64,000 nt of DNA from Sacculina carcini (lineage: Eukaryota > Arthropoda > Thecostraca > Sacculinidae), in NCBI GenBank assembly GCA_916048095.2, contig OU696581.1:1643445-1707444 (forward strand). The letters are read 5' to 3'. Under the pieces are notes generated by a model. It had not been told where the DNA came from, made no database searches, and saw only the letters and a list, made by a program, of their open reading frames with translations. Of this stretch, positions 12,479-23,584 are shown in pieces. Numbering within the stretch: the stretch's first letter is position 1; every line of letters begins with the position of its first letter. The position numbers and the translations under genes are program-made.

Positions 12479-13998
12479 TGGTACGATTTCTATTATCCTG
12501 TGTATGTCACACACGCGCGCACACAAATTCGTCTAGATTCGACAAAATGCCTTGAAAATGTTGTATCCATGTGCGCCGTAAGTGCAAAACACAAATTGTT
12601 TCGCGTCAGGCATTGCCTTCGAGCGGTTATATTATTACGATTTGTCACACATGCATATTAGAGGTGGTATAGATGTCGGGCAGCCGGAGGAATCGAGAAC
12701 TATAAAAAATCGCTCTCAAATCGCGTCACCTTATTCATCATTTGTGTTTTGGGTTCCATAAAATTCTGAAGTTTTTAATAATGATTGTACTATACTTAAT
12801 ACGCTGAGAAGCAATATAAATTAGCTGTCACAAACGCGCTTATTACGTCTCACGAGAAAGCTCACTGAGGTGTGGTGTGTGTTTGTGCTTATTGTCTAGT
12901 TTGTTTGCGTTCGGTTTATTAGGCGTTTTGCTGCGATTTTTTTGTAGTTTTTTTTGGGATTTTTTGCTACGATTGAAGCTGAATAAGGTAATGCTCATTA
13001 AATAATTTAGTCCTGAATTAATTGGGGATTTTATTCATAAGATTCGATTGACTTGATTCGATTGGATTCGAGGCTCTCTGAGCCTCTTGTTCTGCTCTTA
13101 TTGTGTATTGGGCAAATTTTGCATCACTCAGTTTTTGAGCAGTCCACTCGCTTCGTTGAATTGAGTTTGTTTCAATTTTTTCAGTTTCTATTTATGTTAT
13201 CCTTGGTGTTCCGGCCGGTAGTTGATTTGAAACTCGGTGTATAATCGTAAGTCCACTGCCCTTGTACTTGCGTGTCGAGTAAATCATGTTGAAGTGCTCA
13301 TATTCTGAACGTGTACCAGAGCGAAGGCGGAGAGGGCGAAATAACTGATGATGAAATTAACTGAATGATGAAGAACCGAAGTACGTTAATATTCAAACCT
13401 ACCTTACATTATCTCGTTTGAGTGACACATATTATCAAGGCACACGGCGAACAAACTTGAAAATTGCAGAGACACTTGGATGCCATTTTGAAAATCACGA
13501 TTTATTCGCTGCATCATAACACATCTGACTGACGCACTTCTGTTCGGTGTAATAGTGTGTCCCGAATTACATGAACTCACCTATTAGACTAACCCTGACG
13601 CTTATCATTAAAAAATAGCAACGAAACGGAACGAAAACCAACGATTGATCTGCGAGATTGCGCTTGGTGTATTCTTTTAAAAATATATTTCTACTAGAAT
13701 AACAATTGAGTATAAAAAAATTGATTCAGCTGATCATATAGTGCGTGACAGAGGCCCACTTTGTGGGCTTGTATTGCATTGAAATTATTGAAATAATATC
13801 TTGAAAGCAAGACTGGCGGATTTTTGCGTGTAGTACGTGGATAGTTCTTGTTTAGGACAGCTAGTTCGGCCTACACAAGAACTCTCCACGTGTCAGCCAA
13901 GCGTCGTATTGAGGCGTTTATTTTGGTCAGAATTATGGTCGTGTATGGATGGTGGGTATCGTAGATACTGCGCGTCTCGGTCATGTACTGCGTCACAC
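12479..13998. other. Gene-free AT-rich intergenic stretch
   Basis: No exon with matching splice signals, no long ORF and no recognised repeat were seen here. Open frames on either strand are short and of low complexity. Confidence 0.6.
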
Positions 13999-14821
13999 CA
14001 GTGGCGGCGCCAAAGGTTACAGGTTTAAGGCCTCAAGTGGCAGCTGCTACACGGAAAGAAGCCGAAGCTTATGAACACACAGGTGTGTCCCGTGCAGCTC
14101 GCTGCCACCGCAGAACCGACCATCTTTAAGCTATGACGCCACAAGGACGGAAGACGTATTAGAGAGGGCCACCTCCCCAAAATGCATGATACAACACATG
14201 ACTGATATCTGGTACCATCATTTACTGCTGGGTGGACAGGGACTGTTGGATTATAAAATTCGCCCAAATAATTCTGCTCTGCCGGGTTTCGAACCACGGA
14301 CCTCCCGCTTGTGAGGCGGGTGTGCTAACCGCTACACCACGGAGTCCACAAAAGGGGGATTGAGCCCCAAAAATGTACCACCCCACTCCCTCCCAGTTAT
14401 TCTGACCACGAACATTTGGAGCGTATTTAGTCATGTTTCGTAAGGTGATCATACTTCCCCATATTCCCGGACGTATGCTCGTTATGGAGGCTGTCCGGGT
14501 TCTATTCGTAAAATGCTTCAAACATCCGGGGTTTGTATAGTTGTATATGTTTGAGTAGTTGAATATGTTCGATATGTTCCCTCTGCGACTGTATTATGGT
14601 TTGATCCTTCAAAATGAAAATGTCAATCAAAATATATGTCGTGGGTTTGTAAAAATGTAAAATCTTCAATGATACCAATTTAATTTCGCGCTCGCAGAAC
14701 AGTGCCCTGGTTTTAGAGGTTCGGAATATAGCCACTCGGAATATAGCATGTTTCGCCAAGCTCCCCCCCGTTTTCCCTTAGCTCCCCTTTCCCCAGCGGA
14801 TAAATCCTAGCGCCGCCACTG
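13999..14821. mobile_element. CAGTGGCGGCGCC-family MITE disrupted by two later insertions
   Basis: Left end CAGTGGCGGCGCCA at 13999, right end GCGCCGCCACTG at 14821. The SINE at 14023-14348 and an unknown segment at about 14441-14747 lie inside. The second insert is bounded by a repeated CATGTTTCG (14432-14440 and 14747-14755), a probable target duplication. Confidence 0.75.
14023..14348 (-). mobile_element. tRNA-Val-derived SINE, copy 4, inserted inside a MITE
   Basis: Inverted copy with a complete tRNA-like head at 14270-14348. Its left edge abuts CAGTGGCGGCGCCAAAGG of a hAT-type MITE that resumes to its right. Confidence 0.88.
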
Positions 14822-14976
14822 CGCCAAGGTTTTTGTGGAAGTGATGTTTTGATAGCATTTTGAGCATTAGTACTGGCATCACGTGCACAACACCACATGG
14901 CTCCAGGAATTGTGCCAGCGATGACGCGTGGCAATGCGACTGGAGTGAGGCAGTTCGGTTCCAGCATTTCATAGCA

Positions 14977-15235
14977 CAGGGCTGCTTAACCGGGGATGCG
15001 AGAATTCCTGTAAAAAATGAAAGAAAGTATATGTTTTCATATATGTTTTATATTTTTTGCTAAACCCTCTTAAAGAAACCCTAAGCTCTGCGAATTTATA
15101 TTGAATAAAAGTTTTGTTAAGACGTATTTCGTGTTTTTTCTTTTTCTTATATAACTATTGAAAATTCAGGGAGTGCTAGAACGGACTGCTGATTTGAAAA
15201 TGGGTGCGAACACTGAAGAAGGTTGAAAACCACTG
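14977..15235. mobile_element. hAT-like MITE (CAGGGCTGCTTAACC...GGTTGAAAACCACTG)
   Basis: Imperfect inverted ends and AT-rich interior. The right-hand segment (CTGATTTGAAAA...GAAAACCACTG) recurs as a fragment at 6358-6410. Confidence 0.6.
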
Positions 15236-15635
15236 CCATGGGAGTTGTGTATGTGTATGTGTGTGTCAGTCGTCCCGGATTCTAGGAATGCTTGTTGTTG
15301 CGCAGAATTGTTCGAACGTGGCCTTTGTGTGTTGAACATGCTTGGTCTGTGTAGTTTGGTCGCTATCAGTGTTCAAATTTGAGGCCATAAGAAGGTCACA
15401 GTGATTGTCATTTGGGCGTGTTCTGCATTGTTCAGTGGCATATGTTTGTCGTAATGGTCAGAACGTATCTGTGAATGGTGAGTTTCTGTTGACGCATTTT
15501 GTCCAATCGTTATAAATAGCTCTAAATTCGCGTGTGAGTTAAAATCTCACAAAGGGTTCATTATTTGCAGGTATACCAGTGAGAGACTTACAGATCCTGG
15601 TTCCATTCAGTAGCTCGAAATTCTGGCATCTAGAT

Positions 15636-15924
15636 CAGTGGTTCTTTACCTGGGTTCGATCGAGTCTCGTAGGTTCGGTGAGACAGTTAGTCAGGGGTTC
15701 GGCGGTTTGGTTCACCCATTCGTGTATGATTCGTGACGTCCACCTCTGCTTGGCCATCATTGGCTGCAGCTAATCACGCCACATCGCTTGGCCTTGATAT
15801 CTGTATCTGTGGCCTTGATATCTTGATCGTACGTGATTTGTGATTTTTCCTATACTAAGGGTTCGGTGAATGCCTGTATTGAATTTGTGGGGTTCAGCAC
15901 CTCCAGTGAGGTTGAGAACCACTG
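15636..15924. mobile_element. hAT-like MITE (CAGTGGTTCTTTACC...GGTTGAGAACCACTG)
   Basis: Inverted ends about 15 bp long. The same family occurs inverted at 55524-55849, sharing CACATCGCTTGGCCTTGATATC. Confidence 0.78.
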
Positions 15925-16180
15925 CCGTAAGTGGGTGTTTTGCAGCGCTACCTGTACTTATTCGTTCTCAACAGGCTCGCATTGAAACCCGCTTATTCTG
16001 AGCCCCGCTGTCGTTGTGATGGTCACGCGGAACCTTGTTGTTAAATGACAACGCTTTACTGCCTGGTCGCGTGGCGGGCACACGAATGTCTCTCTCTCTC
16101 CCTCTCTCTCTCGCTGCTTATCTCGTTTTCTCTCCTTCCCCCCCCCCTCTCTCGCTCATTTACTCTGTCTTTCCAGGCAT

Positions 16181-16267
16181 CAATCATGTCAGACGGCAAT
16201 CAATGTCGTCACGTTTCGACACGGCCGTGCTGGCGGCAGCCGCGGCGGCCGTCCAACAAAAACGACC
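16181..16267 (+). other. Unassigned exon-like ORF (MSSRFDTAVL...)
   Basis: A GC-rich open segment follows a strong pyrimidine-rich acceptor (CTGTCTTTCCAG ending at 16176) and contains GINHVRRQSMSSRFDTAVL followed by an Ala run and QQKRPG. Possible donors are GTGACC near 16268 or GTCAAA further on. Composition resembles the coding exons and not the surrounding DNA. I do not recognise the protein and see no partner exon in the neighbourhood. It could be a 5' exon of a gene whose other exons I missed, an alternative exon of CDC42SE, or a pseudo-exon. Confidence 0.3.
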
Positions 16268-16589
16268 TGGTGACCGGTCAAAGGTCGACGCTCGTCACAC
16301 ACACACACACACACACACACACGCGCGCACACACATCGGCACGCGCGTACAAGAGCAAATCACATCTTGAGTGTGGAACGTCCTTTGTGTCTCCGTTATC
16401 GCACATGGCTTGTGTTGGCGCTGGGTTTTCTCACTGGCTCAGTTGGTGTCGGTGCTTTGGTGAGTGTGTGTGTGTGTGTGTGCGTGCGTGCGTGTTTGTG
16501 TTTGCTGTTTTGTGCTGTGCAATAGCAATTGGTCGTCGATTTTTTAGTACGCTTTGTGTGTGTCTGTCCACGTGAGTATGTGACTTGTG

Positions 16590-16938
16590 CAGTGGCGGGT
16601 CTCCAGGATTTTTCCGGTCTGGAGGACTAAGGAAAAAGATTGTTCGAAACATGAGGCAAATTGCTCTCGTAATGTTCATGGTCAGAATTTTTGGCGGGCT
16701 CAGAATGGCTCGGCATATTTTTGAGGGCTTCAGCCCCGCGAAGACCCGCGTAAATGAAGTCTTGTAATTTTGGCTCAAGTTCGAGGACTGAATCAGTGTG
16801 CCCCAGTCCCTTATTGTATCATGTAGTCAGCGTTCGAGTGTAGTTCTTCATGCTTCGCCAAGCCCCCTCAACTTTTTCCTTAGCACCACACAACTTTTTC
16901 CTTAGCCCCCCATCGGAAGAATTCTGGCGCCGCCACTG
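16590..16938. mobile_element. hAT-type MITE, CAGTGGCGG family
   Basis: CAGTGGCGGGTCTCCAGG at the left and TGGCGCCGCCACTG at the right, with the family interior CATGCTTCGCCAAGCCCCC. Confidence 0.72.
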
Positions 16939-17229
16939 TATAGATATAATGTTTTTTGGAGCGGCGGTTTCTCGTACGGTCAGCGCCTTAAGTATTGGCG
17001 CGAAAATGGCGCGTCAATAGTTAGGAGGCTTTATCAAGTGTAATCAGTGTTATCAGGCTTTATACGCTGTAACTACCGAAAAAACATCGAATATATTGTT
17101 ATTCAAGTATCATGTAGTGTGGGCGAAGCCTAAGTGACGCCACTGTTCTGAATCGACCATTTAACTATTAAGTTTCAATGAGAAGCGGTTATTTTCGAAA
17201 GCGTTGCTAGACTTTCGTTATCTGTCGTT

Positions 17230-18275
17230 ACTACAGGTTTGAATTTTTGTGCATTGTGGGGCAATGCAGCGTGACCAGAGCTGCCGAACGAACAAAATGC
17301 AGATATATTGTAAGTGTATGTGACTGGAAAGTCACACAAGGATATCTCCACACAAACCACACATCTCCACAGCACTTAGCAGTGTCTAGACATGAACAAA
17401 AATTCCACGCTGCAGAATATGGTGATTCATCATTTCAAATTGAGAGGTGTGGGTGGACGAGAAATACATGAAAAAGAGCAATTGAATCGAGTCAGGCGAA
17501 AGTCGAAGCCGAGCCGAGAAAAACGGCAAAAAATCAAAGAAAAACATTAACAACTTCTGCGTGAGGTATATGTCGAGACAGTGTAGTGCCGCCTCAAAGA
17601 TAACCTCGGTTTTGAGTAAACTGCACCACGTCGCAAATCGACGCTGACGGAGAAACAGAGGCCTAACAGAGTGAATGTTACAAACAGTGCAATGACTTGG
17701 ACAACGAGCCTTGGAAAAAGGTGTTGTGAAGTGAACAGGCAACGTTTTGCGTGAGTGAAAGAAGAAGCGACGAGGTGAGACTGCCTGAAGGAGCCAGGTA
17801 TTTTCATGGTTTTGGACATATTCCGGTATCATGGCGCTGGGAAATCAGTGATGTTGTGGAACATTACTATGATCAATAAAGAAGTATATTTAGAGCTTAT
17901 GTGTGACCATTTGGAATACTGCTGTGGTATATGCAGGAATGAACTCTTTAAACATGACGTAGTTCCTGTAAAAACATCCAATCTGATCAAACAATGGTTA
18001 CATTTCGTGGAAATAGAATGCGTATTTGACTGGCCGCACGATAAACGTGATTTGAATGCCGTTGAAAATCTTTGTAGGCTCATAGCATGCAGACTACGCA
18101 AAAGGGATTCCTCAACCGTACCGAAGCTCGTCGAGGGCATCCAGAACACCTGGTCCCATTTTGGCTTCAGCGTCTTGCTGAGTCAGTTCCACGATATCCC
18201 CAAGGTTGCGTTAAGACAAATGGACTTCCCAAAAAGCACTGATGATATATACGATGCCTCTCTTTGGTAGTTTTC
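17230..18275 (+). mobile_element. Decayed Tc1/mariner-type transposase remnant
   Basis: An open frame at 17860-18270 encodes HDVVPVKTSNLIKQWLHFV, then FDWPHDKRDLNAVENLC, then LRKRDSS...LVEGIQNTW. This follows the C-terminal DDE-domain layout of Tc1-like transposases (DWPAQSPDLNPIENLW with a following R-x-R-K-R helix), with the catalytic aspartate of that motif kept only in altered context (DKRDLN). The upstream half (17230-17850) is full of stops and frame shifts. The element is non-functional; terminal repeats were not identified. Confidence 0.6.
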
Positions 18276-18544
18276 TTTAATATTGACAATAAATTTGTGC
18301 TGCACCAATCCTTATGGCGCTGATGTACTTTCTCGCTTATTGGCACGCGATCACCGTTATTTGATGGCATCATGCTGACGTCACTGCGAGTCTGTGGTGC
18401 ACCTGGTTAGCACACGTAAACACAGTTTCATGTGTGATGTTCGTGACAAACCATCGCTTCACAGTGAGTCAGTGTTGCGCACTTTTCGTCGACGAGATAA
18501 ACACCGCCATGCAGTGAGTTGTATCACAATATGCGCCTCTGTAT

Positions 18545-18784
18545 CAGTGGTGCGTAACTTGTGGGAATTCCCCACTGGTTGGGAATTAATGCTGGGACAT
18601 GCAGGACAAATGTGTGTGTTTTATCTATCCGAAATCGTTTATTTTCGTTTCCAGTTGCTTGAACACCTTACATTGGTTGCACAATGAAATTTATTGCATT
18701 TCTCAACGTTGTTGTGGATACTGGATAGTTGGCTCATTGCGAAGTGATGAATCAGAGAAAAAAAAAGGTTACGGACCATTGCTG
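18545..18784. mobile_element. hAT-type MITE, same family as 9766-10030
   Basis: CAGTGGTGCGTAACTTGTGG at the left, GGTTACGGACCATTGCTG at the right, interior matches 61004-61278. Confidence 0.65.
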
Positions 18785-19431
18785 TGAATGTACCACCAGT
18801 CGGCAAGACAGAATTGTCGTTTAGAGCGTTTTTCCTCACACTGTGCGGCGTTTGACTTGAGCGACGTAGTTGTCGCGCTGGGTTGAAATTGGCGAAATGT
18901 TTGTATGTGAATATATGTACTACATATACTCATACATATTATGCATGTGTGTGTGTGTGTGTGTGTTTGAATGAACTGTACTGACTCTACACACGCACGC
19001 GTGTAGGACTGTGTGTATATGTGCGTTTTATGTATGTTGGTGTGTGGACTGGGGAGTTTCGCAGTCTTGGCGATGAGGGTTTTAATATATTCTTATGTTC
19101 CGACGTAGGCGTTCATATGCTTTTTTGTGGTTTGTGCCTTGTTTTTCATTTAACGTTTTTGTTGAAAATGTACGCTGATTCTATTCCTTCAATTATCACC
19201 GCCGTGTTTTGTCATGCGGTATCTGGCTAGGTTTTTTGTCGGCTGTGGCGTGTGATTCATCATCAAATAAAGATCTGGTCTATTTTTTTGTCTGTTATCT
19301 GTTGTTCAGACGCCGGTGACTGAAGGACCGCTGTTCTGACTCTCTCATTATGCTGATTGGGAGCGCGGCGGGTCGTTGCTAGTGTGTGTGTGTGTGTGTG
19401 TGTGTCAATGAGCGGGCGCGGCCAACAGACC

Positions 19432-20660
19432 ATGTCGCGGTCTTATCGAGTGGCGCCCTCTGGTGGCGACATTTGGCTGCTACATTGGCTTGGCTGTTGT
19501 GTCACGCGGCAAACGTCTCAGGTATGTACGGTCGCGTCCCACCATCACCGCCGGCACATCTCACGTATTCATGTTTTGTTCCTATTACACTTGACCAACA
19601 GGATATGTATACGAGTTAAGAGTTAAGAGTTGGTACGCGTACAGTTGTACAAACAATATTATAAGAACATCACGTACACACACACAAACACACACACACA
19701 CACGTTTACAGACACACACGAATATCGCATGTTTTCTAGTGACAAGCAATATCAATAGTGGCGGTATCAGGGTTTTTCCAGTGGGGGGCTGACGGGGGGG
19801 GGGGGGGGGGGGCTAAGAAACACCGGAAAATACTGTGTGTGTGTGTGTGTGTGTGTATGTATATACAGTCAAGCATCGATATAAGACGCATTGATGATGC
19901 GTGATAATCAGTTGGGCGTGATATGTTTTTTAGGTTTCTATTTGAAAATAAAATTATAAATAAAAATGTACTGCCGTATTTGCCGGTGTATAAGTCGACC
20001 CCCTAAAATTCGACGGGAATTTACGATATTATGAAATCTTGAGGCAGCACAGTTGTTAGTTTGTTCGGCAAAGTTTTCAACTTGCAGTTTGAACTTCGCA
20101 GAATATTTCGTTCGTTTAGACATGGGCAGTATAATGATTGAATGTTTACGTGCCGGTAGTAATTGTCGTTGCATTTGAAGCGATGAATACGAAGTTAAAT
20201 TTTATGACTCGGTGTATAAGTCGAGGTCGATTTTTGATCGAAAAGGGTCGACTTATGCACCGGCAAATACGGTATATCATTGGTGTTAATAGTTTTATTT
20301 ATTTGTCTATATTTCACTACGAAACACGTTAATTCTGTATCCTCGCGTACCACGAGGGTCAAACAAATATACAGTCAAATCAGTATAATCGGCGCAATCA
20401 GATACAACGCGGTAGAATTTTTTTTACCCCAACTAGCGCCTTATATCGCGATGTTTGACTGTGTGCTACGCTAGAAACGGCCTCGTATTGATCGCTCAAT
20501 GATAGGCAATCCCACCGATTTCGTGCATCTGAGCCACGTGGGCTCGCAAGATATGCACGAAGACCAGGCGGCTGTGCAACGGCTGCAACAGCAAATGTGT
20601 TCCAAGGGCGAGCGACAGGGGGCGCCACCGGCGTCTGTCGCCCTCTGTTCTTCGTCATGA
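19432..20660 (+). CDS. CDC42SE: CDC42 small effector (CDC42SE/SPEC-like) protein with CRIB motif, two exons
   Basis: Family role: small membrane-anchored CRIB proteins that bind GTP-Cdc42 and modulate actin signalling. Exon 1, 19432-19521 (ATG at 19432; a second in-frame ATG at 19408 is also possible), encodes SGGDIWLLHWLGCCVTRQTSQ. This matches the FWxxLGCCV palmitoylated N-terminus of CDC42SE1/2, with the CC pair as likely palmitoylation sites. The donor GTATGT is strong. Exon 2, 20475-20660, joins in phase 0 and reads KRPRIDRSMIGNPTDFVHLSHVG, containing the complete CRIB consensus I-x-x-P-x-x-F-x-H-x-x-H-V-G, followed by a Q-rich segment with QMCSKG as in the family. Total about 90 residues (human proteins 79-84). 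The intron is mostly nested transposons; its acceptor lies 13 bp past a transposon end. Confidence 0.88.
19866..20461. mobile_element. Tigger/pogo-like MITE in the CDC42SE intron, hosting a second element
   Basis: Left CAGTCAAGCATCGATATAAG; right end reads, reverse-complemented, CAGTCAAACATCGCGATATA. Near-perfect inverted ends. A TA precedes the left end. The inner element at 19974-20272 splits it. Confidence 0.82.
19974..20272 (-). mobile_element. Nested pogo-type MITE retaining a transposase HTH fragment
   Basis: Ends CCGTATTTGCCGGTGTATAA and, inverted, CCGTATTTGCCGGTGCATAA. Minus strand at about 20121-20020 reads KRTKYSAKFKLQVENFAEQ, then NNCAASRFHNI, the psq/CENP-B-type helix-turn-helix that opens pogo transposases. 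The rest of the transposase is deleted. Confidence 0.8.
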
Positions 20661-20733
20661 GGCCGGTGCGTATGTGTGTGTTCGTGTTTATAAGTTATAA
20701 AAATGCTTCAACATTTTATTATTTTATTTATTA

Positions 20734-20739
20734 AATAAA
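20734..20739 (+). promoter_or_regulatory. Polyadenylation signal AATAAA for CDC42SE
   Basis: AATAAA lies 73 bp after the CDC42SE stop codon, in a strongly AT-rich 3' flank. Confidence 0.5.
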
Positions 20740-20744
20740 TGGAA

Positions 20745-21240
20745 TTGGGGTTAAATTATAAATATATATTATTTAACGGATGTAAGTAATTAATCACTTC
20801 AATAATTTTTTATTTAACTTAATTAATTTAAAAAAGATTAGTTTAATTTACTAATAAATTTACAATATTATTTTATTTTAAAAAAAATCCCAAAAACATT
20901 CAACTACAACATCGTTTTCAAACAATTGTCAAACGCAATACAAATAATATCAACTAAGACAACAAGCGGCAAGCTAATACTTTTTGAGCAAGTGATTTTC
21001 CATCTATTCGGAAAATCGGGCGATTGCATGTGGGTGTGTATTTGGTATGCGATGTTTTGCGTATGGATTGTGGATCACACGAGCTGTCAAGGTCATTGAC
21101 AAGGTCAACTGTCTAGGTCATGTCCAAGGTCACCGACCGACGCTAAATTCGCACATTGTCCAGCGCTTAACCTTCAGTATAATTGGCTGCGCGCACACGT
21201 GCGGTCTCTTCCGGATGACTGCTGTGAATACCGCGTGTAA
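20745..21240. other. AT-rich gene-free stretch
   Basis: Very AT-rich DNA (20745-21000), then unremarkable sequence. No exon or recognised repeat was seen. Confidence 0.6.
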
Positions 21241-21242
21241 AT

Positions 21243-21416
21243 CAGTGGCGGTGCTAGGGGGGGGGAGGGGCTTGAAGGGGATGAATCCGCCCCAGAAAGT
21301 GTGTCAAGCCCCCTCCTAAAAAATTCTGACCATAAACATTTCGAGTGTACTTCCTCATGTCTCGCCGAGTGGCCGCGTCTTTTTCCCCCGCCGCAAACAT
21401 CCTGGCGGTGCCATTG
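21243..21416. mobile_element. hAT-type MITE, CAGTGGCGG family
   Basis: CAGTGGCGGTGCTAGGGG at the left, CTGGCGGTGCCATTG at the right, family interior in between. Confidence 0.65.
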
Positions 21417-22154
21417 ATATGAATCCGTCGTGATTTTCTGCGACTGTTCCAGACGTTCGCTTTAAACGCTAGTTCAAAATTGTTGCTGAACGTTTCAGTG
21501 TATTTTGCGTATATAATTCAGCGTTGAGTGCGTTATTTATAGTTAATTCATGTTTCGATGTCTGAAACATGGCCTTTTCGGCATGATTTTTATACTTCCG
21601 TGTGTGCATCTGTGTGTGTCCAATTGTGTTTTCAGGTTTATCAGCAAATTCCGCTCTTTCGAATACATTTTTTTGTACGCAATATATCTACTTTGCATGT
21701 GTATGTGTGTGTATGTGTATTAATTCCGGAGCATGTAATGTATTTCTGTGGTCTGGCTACGCAACACCTGTGTGTGATTTATCTGATTATAACGTCACAT
21801 GGGTCTAGTCCCGAGTGTTTGCCTGAAATAATTGTTTTTCTCGTGTGCTTCAAACACACGCCACGCTGGTGTATGTACGTGTATGTTTGTTTGTATCCGT
21901 GTTTATAAGCGTGCGCTTTTGAACTATTGTGCCGTGTGGTGTGAGTGTAGAGGAAAATAGCGATTTATTACGTGTGAGAGTGAATGTATCAGATGTGTGT
22001 GTGTGTGTGTGTGTGTTGGAGTCATGTTAGTAGTATGGGAGAGCAGTGTTGAGTTGCGCTGTACGTTATTATGTTTTGTTACGGTTTCGCATGTCAATAT
22101 ACCGCAGTTTCCACGTGGTTATATGAGGGGTTAAATCCCTGTGTGTTTATGTGG

Positions 22155-22485
22155 GGTTAAAGGTTGAAGGCCTCAAATGACAGCTGCTACACGGGAAGAA
22201 GCCGGAGCTTATGAACACACAGGTGTGTCCCGTGCAGCTCGCTGTCACCGCAGAACCGACCTTCTCCACGCTATGACGCCACAAGGACGGAAGACGTATT
22301 AGAGAGGGCCACCTCCCCAGAATGCATGACAACACCTGACTGATATCTGGTACCCATTTACTGCTGGGTGGACAGAGGCTGTTGGATTATAGAATTCGCC
22401 CAAAGAAATTATCTTCCGATGGGTTTCGAACCACGGACCTCCCGCTTGTGAGGCGGGTGTGCTATCGATCAACCACGGAATCCAT
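22155..22485 (-). mobile_element. tRNA-Val-derived SINE, copy 5
   Basis: Inverted full-length copy with tRNA head at 22420-22485, in intergenic DNA. Confidence 0.88.
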
Positions 22486-23330
22486 CAAATATGGCATGAG
22501 AGGCACACAAACACTCGCAGCAGCAGTCACCAACATATTACACCCACTATATCACCTCACAACACACGAAAACACAGCCATAAATATAAAAACAGCACCA
22601 AGCAGACTTTACTACAGACAAATTCTCACATCACTTCCACCAGCTCCCCACATCAATCAATAAACACATACACAGAGATCGCACGGAAATATATACATTC
22701 ACTTCAGCACGCTCCTACAAAGACACCCACCAGACATACGCAGATCATGAAACACACTCACACGCGAAAACAAGGTGCATCAGAAGAGGTTGAATGACTC
22801 AATCGATGACACCTGCCCAAATTATAATTCGGCACCACACGCCATCACACATATGAACACTGCATAGCACACACAGCTCAGACGCCAACACAAAATAAAA
22901 TCAACCAGGGACCTGTGGGACAACCCGGTCGGTGCCGTGTCTTTCCTCAGCAGCTCGAGGTTGCTTGGCCAGACAACCTGATTGACATTAACAACAAACA
23001 GTATGAGACTATATCCCTGTTTATGTGGGGAATTCTACATCAAGGTTTGTTTCTTTACTCACACATTTTTCTGTCTATATTGCTTCATTATTTTCGCTTC
23101 AATGGCACGACATTGAACAGAAAACGAGAAAACCCGATTGAAGACACTGCTTGTAGATTTAGCGCCTCCTGATTGCAGGCGTCTAACGGTGTGCGTCTAC
23201 GACTATTCACTGATATATGCGCAAAATGGAGACATATTGTAAATTGATTGTGAAATGCCAATGCAGCGAGTGTGAGCACGGCGCCAGACCAGGACCACCG
23301 CTGCGCTTTGCACTTGTTTGTTAGCGGAAT
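22486..23330. other. Gene-free stretch, possibly an old retroelement relic
   Basis: CA- and A-rich sequence at 22500-22910 with a degraded open frame, then RDLWDNPVGAVSFLSSSRLL readable at about 22908-22968, which vaguely resembles the tail of a reverse-transcriptase ORF. I could not assign a family. No host exon was recognised. Confidence 0.25.
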
Positions 23331-23338
23331 AGTTCATT

Positions 23339-23344
23339 TTTATT
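23339..23344 (-). promoter_or_regulatory. Polyadenylation signal AATAAA (minus strand) for the NAT8-like gene
   Basis: TTTATT on the + strand, i.e. AATAAA on the minus strand, about 240 bp beyond the stop of the NAT8-like ORF. Confidence 0.4.
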
Positions 23345-23584
23345 ATACAAACACGAACGTGTAGGCCAATGTATAAAAAGTATAAACACAAACTGCGAGT
23401 TAAGGCACAAAATTGCCAGGTGAAAGCCTGCTGTGTTAGTTGTTTAAAACAGCGGAAAGCGGCATACAAAACGACGCGAGAATACGATCAGTCAATGCGA
23501 GATTTTTCCTCGTGTGATCAGATCATTAAGCATGAAACAATATAATGGCAAGCACAACACACTCCAACACACGTAGCAGGCACA

